DNA from: Clostridiales bacterium
GTDB lineage: Bacteria > Bacillota > Clostridia > Christensenellales > DTU072
NCBI GenBank assembly: GCA_012799455.1
Contig: JAAZLE010000052.1
Location: 1 to 49,534, forward strand
Length of the DNA: 49,534 bases
Reading direction: 5' to 3'
Shown one piece after another: positions 1 to 6,458 of this stretch. The notes under the pieces were generated by a model, which saw only the letters and a program-made list of their open reading frames with translations, was not told where the DNA came from and did not search any database. Made by a program: the position numbers and the translations under genes. Numbering within the stretch: the first letter of the stretch is position 1; each line of letters begins with the position of its first letter.

Positions 1-38
1 GAAAATCCTATAAAAAAGTAAGAATAATCCATAAAATC

Positions 39-79
39 GAAAAAGTCCTGTTAAAAATACGATAAAACAGGGCTTTTTT
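39..79. terminator. Hairpin terminator at the left edge
   Basis: A 12-bp stem (41-52 with 66-77, one G-T pair) is flanked by A-rich and T-rich runs, so it can work as a rho-independent terminator in either direction. On the plus strand it would end a gene lying to the left of the window. Confidence 0.65.
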
Positions 80-89
80 GCAAAGAAAA

Positions 90-120
90 ACACGGTGTCA
101 ATACTGCCTTGACGCCGTGT
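90..120 (-). terminator. Terminator of tRNA-Ala
   Basis: An 11-bp inverted repeat (90-100 with 110-120) is followed on the minus strand by a T-rich run (reverse of 81-90). It lies just after the 3' end of the minus-strand tRNA-Ala and is a good intrinsic terminator. Confidence 0.75.
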
Positions 121-125
121 GTCTA

Positions 126-201
126 TGGTGGAGACAAGGGGATTCGAACCCCTGGCCTATGCGTTGCGAACGCATCGCTCTACCAACTGAGCCATGTCCC
201 C
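126..201 (-). tRNA. tRNA-Ala (anticodon CGC)
   Basis: The reverse strand folds into a complete cloverleaf of 76 nt with an encoded CCA end. The anticodon loop TTCGCAA gives anticodon CGC, which reads GCG. The acceptor stem contains the G3-U70 pair, the established identity element for alanyl-tRNA synthetase, and the discriminator base is A. A consensus promoter lies upstream and a terminator downstream, so it is a single-gene unit. Confidence 0.95.
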
Positions 202-216
202 ATAACGATGATTTTG

Positions 217-245
217 ATTATACCAAAGCACCTTAATAGTGTCAA
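217..245 (-). promoter_or_regulatory. Promoter of tRNA-Ala
   Basis: Read on the minus strand, TTGACA (245-240), a 17-bp spacer and TATAAT (222-217) form a perfect consensus housekeeping sigma promoter about 15 bp ahead of the tRNA. Confidence 0.85.
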
Positions 246-327
246 ATATTGTGAATTAAGTTAGGTAAGCCAAATTGACCGTTATTATATTTTTTAAATA
301 CAGCATTATTTTTTAACTGTGGTTTAT

Positions 328-356
328 TTGCTATACGGCGCACAAAAACTTATAAT
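328..356 (+). promoter_or_regulatory. Promoter of purC
   Basis: TTGCTA (328-333), 17-bp spacer, TATAAT (351-356). It lies 29 bp ahead of the chosen purC start and after the divergent tRNA promoter. Confidence 0.75.
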
Positions 357-385
357 GGATTTATACTACACTGGGGGTGTTAATT

Positions 386-1066
386 ATGGAAATTCTTTAT
401 CTGGGAAAAACAAAAGATGTCTACAAACTTAGTAATGGAAATGTATTATTAAAGTTCAAAGACGATGTAACAGGCAAGGACGGGAAGTTTGACCCAGGTG
501 AGAATACTGTTGGTTTGACTATTGAAGGTATGGGCCGAGCTAATTTACAGACATCATCAATGTTTTTTGAAGAATTAAAGAAAAGGGGTATAAAAACTCA
601 TTACGTATCTTCGAATTTGCAAGACGGTACAATGGAAGTTTTAGCCTGTAAGCCTTTTGGGAAAGGGCTTGAAGTTATTTGTAGATTGGTCGCTACTGGA
701 AGTTTTATTCGAAGATATGGAGATTATATTTCAAATGCTACTCCGTTAAAAGAATGGTATGTGGAAACAACTTTAAAAGACGACCTTCGTGGTGACCCAT
801 TAATTACGAGCGATGGATTGGCTACTCTTGAAATTATGTCAAAAGAGATGTATGAGAACATGAAAAGACAAACAATTTTGATTACAAAAATTATTGTTGA
901 TATATTGAAAGAAAAAGAACTAGACTTGTGGGATATTAAGTTTGAGTTCGGCTATCATAATGATGAAGTAATTTTAATGGATGAGATTTCAAGTGGGAAT
1001 ATGCGAGTTTACCAAAATGGAGTCATTGTAGATCCTGTAACTCTTACATCAATATTGAATTCTTAA
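386..1066 (+). CDS. purC: Phosphoribosylaminoimidazole-succinocarboxamide synthase (SAICAR synthetase)
   Basis: Ligates aspartate to CAIR with ATP in de novo purine synthesis, in the cytoplasm. The 226-residue length fits the family. The N-terminus carries the YLGKTKDVY-type nucleotide-loop motif, and the middle has the conserved stretch around FIRRYGDY and the C-terminal LMDEISSGNMR region, which matches the family's DE(I/V)S(T/P)D-type motif. The ATG at 386 is preferred over an in-frame GTG at 377 because the run GGGGGTG at 373-379 is then a ribosome site 6-7 nt upstream. No other purine gene is nearby, so purC is on its own here; most Firmicutes carry it inside a pur operon. It has its own promoter. 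Confidence 0.93.
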   Translation: MEILYLGKTKDVYKLSNGNVLLKFKDDVTGKDGKFDPGENTVGLTIEGMGRANLQTSSMFFEELKKRGIKTHYVSSNLQDGTMEVLACKPFGKGLEVICRLVATGSFIRRYGDYISNATPLKEWYVETTLKDDLRGDPLITSDGLATLEIMSKEMYENMKRQTILITKIIVDILKEKELDLWDIKFEFGYHNDEVILMDEISSGNMRVYQNGVIVDPVTLTSILNS

Positions 1067-1115
1067 ACGATTAAAGTTTACTAATTAGAGAAAAACTAGC
1101 AGGCAGGTAAGACGT

Positions 1116-1553
1116 ATGTACGCAGTTATTCAGAGAGTTAAGCAAGCAAGTATAATTGTAAATGATGTAGAAATATCTAGAATTAATAAGGGGTTATGTG
1201 TATATTTGGGCGTTGCTAAGGGAGATACTTTAGAAGAAGTTAGATACATTGCAAAAAAAATAGCAAATTTACGCATCTTCGAAAACGAAGAAGGAAAAAT
1301 GAGTTATAGTGTTTTAGATTTAAAAGGTGAAATCTTATTAATTTCACAGTTTACTCTTTTAGGCAATTGCAATAAAGGAAATAGACCCGATTTTACAAAT
1401 GCAGAAAAACCAGATGTTGCGAATAATCTTTATCTAGAAGTAGGCAGTGAGCTTGAAAAATTTGGAGTCGTTGTTAAATACGGGCAATTTGGTGCTCATA
1501 TGTTAATTCCTCAAACTAATGATGGTCCAGTAACCATTATTATTTCAAAATAA
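1116..1553 (+). CDS. dtd: D-aminoacyl-tRNA deacylase
   Basis: Hydrolyses D-amino acids (and glycine mischarged on tRNA-Ala) from tRNA, a proofreading role in the cytoplasm. At 145 residues it has the standard length. The SQFTLLG motif and the C-terminal NDGPVT motif, whose Gly-cis-Pro enters the partner subunit's active site in the dimer, are both present, with the family's GQFGAHM lead-in. It starts 49 nt after purC without a separate strong promoter, so it may be cotranscribed with purC. An intrinsic terminator follows at 1596-1623. Confidence 0.95.
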   Translation: MYAVIQRVKQASIIVNDVEISRINKGLCVYLGVAKGDTLEEVRYIAKKIANLRIFENEEGKMSYSVLDLKGEILLISQFTLLGNCNKGNRPDFTNAEKPDVANNLYLEVGSELEKFGVVVKYGQFGAHMLIPQTNDGPVTIIISK

Positions 1554-1595
1554 AACATAGCGATTGAAGAGTTTGCATGATTTTGAAGTGAATAG

Positions 1596-1623
1596 TGCCG
1601 TTGGTAAAAAAACGGCATTTTTT
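1596..1623 (+). terminator. Terminator of dtd
   Basis: A 7-bp stem TGCCGTT/AACGGCA (1596-1602 with 1611-1617) is followed by six T residues. It lies 43 nt after the dtd stop. Confidence 0.8.
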
Positions 1624-1676
1624 CATAAATGCCATCTAAGTTGCTTTTTAAAAATCACTAAAAAAAGCAATCTGCA

Positions 1677-1705
1677 TTGACACATATATGTGTATTTGTT
1701 AAAAT
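1677..1705 (+). promoter_or_regulatory. Promoter of the uracil permease
   Basis: TTGACA (1677-1682), 17-bp spacer, TAAAAT (1700-1705). It is 27 bp ahead of the chosen start and downstream of the dtd terminator, so the permease starts a new unit. The spacer begins inside a perfect 14-bp palindrome. Confidence 0.8.
1680..1693. promoter_or_regulatory. Palindrome in the permease promoter, possible operator
   Basis: ACACATATATGTGT is a perfect 14-bp palindrome covering the end of the -35 box and half the spacer. A dimeric repressor bound here would block RNA polymerase. No known regulator is recognised from the sequence, and AT-rich palindromes can arise by chance. Confidence 0.4.
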
Positions 1706-1731
1706 TTAAAAAATCATGTTGGAGGAAGTGT

Positions 1732-3306
1732 ATGGGTAAGAAAAAAATTAATTTTTATAAATACTCTGCAAAGGAAGTGTTTATATCATTTCAACATATG
1801 TTTGCGATGCTTGGTGCTACAATTTTAGTTCCAATATTAACAAACATGAGTATTCCTATGGCCTTAATATCAGCAGGCTTAGGAACAATCGCATTCCATT
1901 TTATTTCAAAAAGGAAAGTGCCAGTGTTTCTAGGCAGTTCTTTTGCTTTTTTACCTGCCCTTATTTCAATAGTCGCTGGGTCTGGGGAGAAATATTCTAC
2001 TGAATGGCAAAATAGCATGGCCGTTGCAGTTCTGTGTATTGTTTTAGCGGGCCTCGTTTATGTTGGAATTGCAGGAATAATCAAATTAGTTGGAGCAGAA
2101 AAAGTTAAAAAGTTTTTTCCGCCAGTAGTAATTGGTCCAGTCATTATAATCATTGGTATGATTTTAGCTCCTAAAATGTTTTGGAATAATATTTTATTCA
2201 ATTATTTGAAGCTAGGAAGTGTTTCGTGGAAGGAATGGTCTGCTGCAATTGTAACTGCTTTAACAATTCTTTTGATTAGTGCATTTTCAAAGCCTAAAAG
2301 TTTCTTAAAGGTTATACCTGTTTTGCTTGGGTTTATTGTTGGATACATCTACAGTGCTATAATAGGGATAATTAACTTTGAAGGTGCATTTAGTGCAGAC
2401 AGGATAATTATTTTTCAAAATATAGGCAAAGAGCTTTCTTTCTACAAGGGCTTTGCAAATATAACTGGAACAAGTTTCTTAACAGGATTTTTAGCGGTTG
2501 TCCCAGTTGCAATTGTTACATTTATGGAACACTTGGGTGATATTTCAGCTAATAGTTATATATGCGGGCAAGACTTCATGGTTGATCCTGGTTTAAATCG
2601 AACGGTTCTAGGTGATGGGGTAGGGACTATAATTGCCGGACTACTAGGAGGTCCACCAAACACCACATATGGTGAAAATTCTGCTGTATTAGCAATTACA
2701 AAGAACTACGAGCCTAAGAATGTGTTTTTAGCAGGTGTATTAGCAGTTATATTTGGTGTGTTTTCGGTGTTTGGAGACTTACTGGCAACGATACCAAGTG
2801 CTGTTATCGGTGGTGCTTCAATAGTCTTATTTGGAATGATTTCAGCTTCAGGATTAAGAGTTTTAGTTGACGCAAAGGTTGATTTTACTGACACACGTAA
2901 CATGATGATTGTTTCAGTTATTTTGGCAACAGGTCTTGGGTTAGGGGCTTTGAGTTTAGCTGGAGACATAATTGGTAGCTTAGGTCTTGAATATATTCAA
3001 GTAGGAGGTCAGGTAATTCAAATAGCAGATAGTTCAAAATTAAAAATTATGGCTGGTTCTGTTGAGATTTCTCCGCTAGCAATCGCTACTGTCTTGGGAA
3101 TGTTGCTCAATATTATATATCCAACTGAAGAAAATGTTGAGAAACTCCGTGCAAAAATATCGAAGTTTTTCAAGAATATTCGCAAAAAAAGTAGCGAAAA
3201 AGAATCGGAAGATACTACTGTAGAAAAAATATCTGATGAAGCAGACAAAGTTGAGGCCGACCAAGAAGTTATTGAAGAGAATACAACAAAACAAGATGCT
3301 GAATAA
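1732..3306 (+). CDS. uraA: Uracil/nucleobase permease, NCS2 family (UraA-like)
   Basis: A nucleobase:proton symporter of the inner membrane, most likely for uracil. The 524 residues carry about 12-14 hydrophobic segments. The FAMLGATILVP start and the GGPPNTTYGEN and GDLLATIPSAVIGGASIVLFG stretches are typical of uracil permeases of this family. The ATG at 1732 is chosen because GGAGG at 1721-1725 precedes it; an earlier ATG at 1690 lies in the promoter. The C-terminal 50 residues or so after the last helix form a long charged, Glu-rich cytoplasmic tail, longer than usual. It is followed by upp, whose product traps uracil as UMP, which supports uracil as the substrate. Confidence 0.92.
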   Translation: MGKKKINFYKYSAKEVFISFQHMFAMLGATILVPILTNMSIPMALISAGLGTIAFHFISKRKVPVFLGSSFAFLPALISIVAGSGEKYSTEWQNSMAVAVLCIVLAGLVYVGIAGIIKLVGAEKVKKFFPPVVIGPVIIIIGMILAPKMFWNNILFNYLKLGSVSWKEWSAAIVTALTILLISAFSKPKSFLKVIPVLLGFIVGYIYSAIIGIINFEGAFSADRIIIFQNIGKELSFYKGFANITGTSFLTGFLAVVPVAIVTFMEHLGDISANSYICGQDFMVDPGLNRTVLGDGVGTIIAGLLGGPPNTTYGENSAVLAITKNYEPKNVFLAGVLAVIFGVFSVFGDLLATIPSAVIGGASIVLFGMISASGLRVLVDAKVDFTDTRNMMIVSVILATGLGLGALSLAGDIIGSLGLEYIQVGGQVIQIADSSKLKIMAGSVEISPLAIATVLGMLLNIIYPTEENVEKLRAKISKFFKNIRKKSSEKESEDTTVEKISDEADKVEADQEVIEENTTKQDAE

Positions 3307-3355
3307 TTGACAGTATTGAAGTAATATAAAATTTGGTTCACAAATACAGTGTTAT

Positions 3356-3374
3356 GGACTAATACAATTAGTCC
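3356..3374 (+). promoter_or_regulatory. Hairpin in the upp leader
   Basis: An 8-bp perfect stem (3356-3363 with 3367-3374) with a 3-nt loop lies 38 nt ahead of upp. It has no following T-run, so it is not an intrinsic terminator. It could be an mRNA processing or stability element, or part of a larger leader structure. No PyrR-binding consensus was recognised. Confidence 0.45.
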
Positions 3375-3412
3375 GTTTCGCTGTGTGTCATAAGTAGAGA
3401 GGAGAGTTAGAG

Positions 3413-4054
3413 ATGAACGACTACGGTGAAAATGTTACAATTTTTAATCATCCTTTGGTAATGCATAAGATTGCAATGCTAAGAGATATAAATACGCCAT
3501 CAAAGATGTTTAGGGAATTAATATCTGAAATAACTGCGTTAATGACGTTTGAATGCTTCAAAGATGTCCCGACATATGAGACAGAAATTGAAACGCCTAT
3601 GGAAAAATGCATGCAAATAATGGTAAAGGAAAAATCTGTTGCTATAATACCAATACTTAGAGCTGGTTTAGGGATGGTTAATGGGGTACATATGTTATTT
3701 CCAACAGCATATGTAGGTCATATTGGTCTCTATAGGGATGAGCAGACTTTAGAGCCACATCAGTACTACTGCAAGCTACCCATAGGAATAGAGGAGAAAT
3801 TGTGTGTGTTATTAGATCCTATGCTTGCAACTGGAGGTTCAGTAGTTGCTGCAATAGATGTTTTAAAAAAGAAAGGATGTACAAACATTAGATTGATGTC
3901 AATAATAGCTGCTCCCGAGGGGATTAAGAAAGTTCTAGAGAAACATCAAGATGTAAAAATATTTATAGCAGCATGCGATAGGGAGTTAAACAAAAATGGC
4001 TATATATTACCAGGTTTGGGTGATGCCGGTGACAGGATGTTTGGCACAAAATAA
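3413..4054 (+). CDS. upp: Uracil phosphoribosyltransferase
   Basis: Converts uracil and PRPP to UMP and diphosphate (pyrimidine salvage). The length (213 residues) is close to the family norm. The PRPP-binding loop LDPMLATGGS lies near residues 133-142, and the C-terminal GDAGDRMFGT uracil-binding signature is intact. A good ribosome site (GAGAGGAGAG) precedes the ATG. It is 106 nt after the uracil permease on the same strand, with a hairpin between them and no terminator, so the two likely form an uptake-and-trapping pair. An intrinsic terminator follows. Confidence 0.97.
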   Translation: MNDYGENVTIFNHPLVMHKIAMLRDINTPSKMFRELISEITALMTFECFKDVPTYETEIETPMEKCMQIMVKEKSVAIIPILRAGLGMVNGVHMLFPTAYVGHIGLYRDEQTLEPHQYYCKLPIGIEEKLCVLLDPMLATGGSVVAAIDVLKKKGCTNIRLMSIIAAPEGIKKVLEKHQDVKIFIAACDRELNKNGYILPGLGDAGDRMFGTK

Positions 4055-4073
4055 TTGAATTTTGTTATGATTT

Positions 4074-4109
4074 AAAAGCCTGTGGAAACTCTAAGTTCAC
4101 AGGCTTTTT
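4074..4109 (+). terminator. Terminator of upp
   Basis: An 11-bp stem (4074-4084 with 4098-4108) ending in a five-T run, 20 nt after the upp stop codon. Confidence 0.85.
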
Positions 4110-4147
4110 GCATATGTAACATATGTTTGAAACAGTTCCGTGTTCTC

Positions 4148-4176
4148 TTGCTTATTTATTGCAATGTTTATATAAT
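4148..4176 (+). promoter_or_regulatory. Promoter of the yitT-led operon
   Basis: TTGCTT (4148-4153), 17-bp spacer, TATAAT (4171-4176), 38 bp ahead of the yitT start and downstream of the upp terminator. Confidence 0.75.
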
Positions 4177-4214
4177 CTAACTTAAGAGAATAATGCGTAA
4201 GTGGGTGTGCAAAA

Positions 4215-5219
4215 ATGAAATTATCAACAAAAAAAACAGTAAATACGGCCTTGTTATATCTATTGTTTGCTGTCATCAGCATAGTAAGAGCATTTGCTAC
4301 ATATTCTTTTATCGTGCCCAATGCATTTGCCCCAGGAGGGATAGGGGGTATTGCCTCGATTTTGTTTAATGTGGTTAACATAAGCAACCCTCGTTTGGCG
4401 TCGACGGTTTTTAATCCAGCTATCACAATTTTTGTTTTAAATATACCGTTACTTATAGTGGCATTTTTCCTGTTGAACAGAGAGTTTGTGGTGAGAACAG
4501 TTTTTTGTGTTGCCGTGTATGCGGGGTTTATGGGAGTTTTAAGCGCTATTAATTTCCCAGTTTTTAAAGGCACAGGGATAGAAAGTGGGGTTGTTATTTT
4601 GGCGAGCTTAGCAGGTGGTGTTTTAAGTGGCATTTCTCTTGGCGTGAATTTAATCACAAATAGCTCATTAGGTGGAACAGATATTATAGCAAGATTAACC
4701 TCTCTAAAATCATCAAGATTAAATGTTAATTGGTTAATATTTGCATTTGATTGTATTGTTGTAGTTTTTTCTGGACTTATTGGGTTATTACAGTCTAAAC
4801 CAGATCACACAAGTGACGAAATCTTTTTAAATGTTATGACCCCGATACTTTATTCTTTTGTTACGTTGTTTCTTACTTCTCAGGTGGCAGACATATTAAC
4901 TAATGGCTTGCATTCAAGTCTTGTATTCAATATCATAACAGAAAAGGCAGAAGAACTTGGAAAGACAATAATTGCAGAACTTAAGAGAGGAGCTACAATA
5001 TTAAAAGGGCAAGGAGTTTTTACAAGTGGAGAAAGAAAGGTTTTAATATGTGTTGTCAAAAAAAGACAATCCGCGGATCTTAAGAGAATAGTTAAAAAAA
5101 TAGACCCAAGTGCATTTATGTACATAAACAAAGCATCAGAAGTTAATGGATTTGGTTTTGATGTGGCTACTGATATCCCCGTAAGAAGGAGGAACAAGAA
5201 AATAAATGAAGAAGAGTAG
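4215..5219 (+). CDS. YitT family membrane protein (DUF161/DUF2179)
   Basis: An integral membrane protein of unknown transport or regulatory role. The 334 residues begin with about six hydrophobic segments containing the PNAFAPGGIGG motif and a second GVNLITNSSLGGTDI motif, both typical of YitT/YqfU proteins. The C-terminal soluble DUF2179 domain (about residues 255-320) includes FTSGERKVLICVVKKRQ and the VNGFGF end. A family this size is often present in several copies in Firmicutes; no function is firmly known. The gene overlaps the next one by 14 nt, which implies cotranscription and perhaps translational coupling. Confidence 0.92.
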   Translation: MKLSTKKTVNTALLYLLFAVISIVRAFATYSFIVPNAFAPGGIGGIASILFNVVNISNPRLASTVFNPAITIFVLNIPLLIVAFFLLNREFVVRTVFCVAVYAGFMGVLSAINFPVFKGTGIESGVVILASLAGGVLSGISLGVNLITNSSLGGTDIIARLTSLKSSRLNVNWLIFAFDCIVVVFSGLIGLLQSKPDHTSDEIFLNVMTPILYSFVTLFLTSQVADILTNGLHSSLVFNIITEKAEELGKTIIAELKRGATILKGQGVFTSGERKVLICVVKKRQSADLKRIVKKIDPSAFMYINKASEVNGFGFDVATDIPVRRRNKKINEEE

Positions 5220-5646
5220 TATGCTGAAATTTTTAGGGTATAGGGTAAGCAGTATAAAGTTTTCAATTAATAATGTTGACACAAATGATACTTTCCAGTT
5301 GAGTCCAAGTATTAAGTTTGAATTTGGGCTTAAAGGAACTCGCTGTAATTTGATAACGACTGTAGTTTTAAAACAAACTGAAGATAATAGGACTCCATTT
5401 GATTTGGAGGTTTCAATAGTTGGGCAATTTAACATTACTAGCTTAGCTGAGAATTCTATTCCTGAAATTAGCAAGGCTGCATGTAGTATTTTATATCCGT
5501 ATGTTAGAGCAGTTGTTTCAAACATAACGACGACAGCAAACATGCCTCCTTATTATTTGCCGTTACTAAATTTTAACGATATGGGAAATGAGAATATAAA
5601 CGAATCTGGACAAATTAAGATTCGTACATTAGACACGGAAGTTTAA
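5206..5646 (+). CDS. SecB-like chaperone-family protein
   Basis: A 146-residue protein whose C-terminal half matches the SecB pattern: a helix with LYPYVRAVVSNITTTANMPP followed by YLPLLNF, comparable to the LFPYAR..V..L...GGFPPL.L.P.NF signature. The N-terminal half is beta-rich, as in the SecB fold. In Proteobacteria SecB holds preproteins unfolded for SecA; relatives elsewhere serve as toxin-antitoxin chaperones (the Mycobacterium Rv1957 system) or are uncharacterised. No toxin or antitoxin gene lies beside it. The start at 5206 has AGGAGG at 5188-5193, an unusually long 12-nt spacing; ATG 5221 is an alternative. It sits between yitT (14-nt overlap) and a phosphoesterase (9-nt gap). The family call is fairly sure, the role is not. 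Confidence 0.72.
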   Translation: MKKSSMLKFLGYRVSSIKFSINNVDTNDTFQLSPSIKFEFGLKGTRCNLITTVVLKQTEDNRTPFDLEVSIVGQFNITSLAENSIPEISKAACSILYPYVRAVVSNITTTANMPPYYLPLLNFNDMGNENINESGQIKIRTLDTEV

Positions 5647-5655
5647 TTTTTACGT

Positions 5656-6387
5656 ATGAAGATAGGGATTTTTACTGATATTCATTCCAACAAAGAAGCT
5701 CTCGAAATAGCTCTTGAAGCGCTGTCGGATTGTAATGAAATTATTTGTTTAGGAGATCTTTGCCATTTTGGTGCTGATACCAATGAATGCTTTGAAATAA
5801 TTTGTGAATTATCCAATTTTTATATGGTGAAGGGCAACCATGATAAATACTATATTTCAAGTTGTGAAAACAAGAAGATAGCGGGATTAGCTCCAGAGCT
5901 CATCGATTATATTAATTTCATGAAAGAAAAAACTAATCCTAGAGTATATGAGTTTTTAAAGAGTTTACCATACTCCATTACCAGGAGCATTAATGGAATA
6001 GATATGAGTTTTACTCATTTTGCATGGAAAAAAGATAATAGTGATACGGAGTCTATATTTGAGTTTCCTCCTAAACAAGAACAAATGGAAAAGATTTTTA
6101 AAGATATGGAAAGCCAGTATATATTTTATGGACATACATACTTTCAACATTTAATGAATATAAATAGAGGTAATGTGAAAAAATGCTACGTAAATTTTGG
6201 GCCGCTCGGAGCGCCTCATAATAATCAAGGAATAGCTAAGTTTGGAAGTGTTGAAATTAATATGTGCGGGGAAGTCAAAATTAATAATTATGCTTTAGAT
6301 TATGATGTTTCAAAAACTAAGGCAAAAATAAATACACTTAATCACTCGTACGTAAATACTGTGTTGAACAAATTTTTTTCAAAATAA
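5656..6387 (+). CDS. Metallophosphoesterase (calcineurin-like, YfcE/MJ0936 type)
   Basis: A two-metal phosphoesterase of unknown substrate; relatives act as phosphodiesterases or protein phosphatases. The 243 residues carry the ordered metal motifs FTDIHSN (Asp8, His10), GDLCHFG (Asp34), GNHD (Asn61, His62) and the C-terminal YGHTYFQ (near residue 159). A histidine before the last motif (SFTHFAW region) is also present. The gene closes a three-gene unit with yitT and the SecB-like gene. The ribosome site is weak (GGAAG 14 nt upstream). A convergent terminator separates it from pckG. Confidence 0.88.
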   Translation: MKIGIFTDIHSNKEALEIALEALSDCNEIICLGDLCHFGADTNECFEIICELSNFYMVKGNHDKYYISSCENKKIAGLAPELIDYINFMKEKTNPRVYEFLKSLPYSITRSINGIDMSFTHFAWKKDNSDTESIFEFPPKQEQMEKIFKDMESQYIFYGHTYFQHLMNINRGNVKKCYVNFGPLGAPHNNQGIAKFGSVEINMCGEVKINNYALDYDVSKTKAKINTLNHSYVNTVLNKFFSK

Positions 6388-6410
6388 AAGGTTAAAAAGT
6401 TTATGAATTA

Positions 6411-6440
6411 AAAAAGAGGTTGCTGCTTGCAACCTCTTTT
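6411..6440. terminator. Bidirectional terminator between the phosphoesterase and pckG
   Basis: GAGGTTGC pairs with GCAACCTC (6416-6423 with 6429-6436) inside an A-run/T-run frame, so it can end transcription from both sides of this convergent gap. Confidence 0.9.
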
Positions 6441-6458
6441 CATTATTGAATAAAATTA

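Noticed and set aside
4097-4657. A minus-strand frame of 186 codons opposite the start of yitT.
   Set aside because: It crosses the upp terminator and the yitT promoter, and its translation resembles no protein family; yitT on the other strand is well supported.
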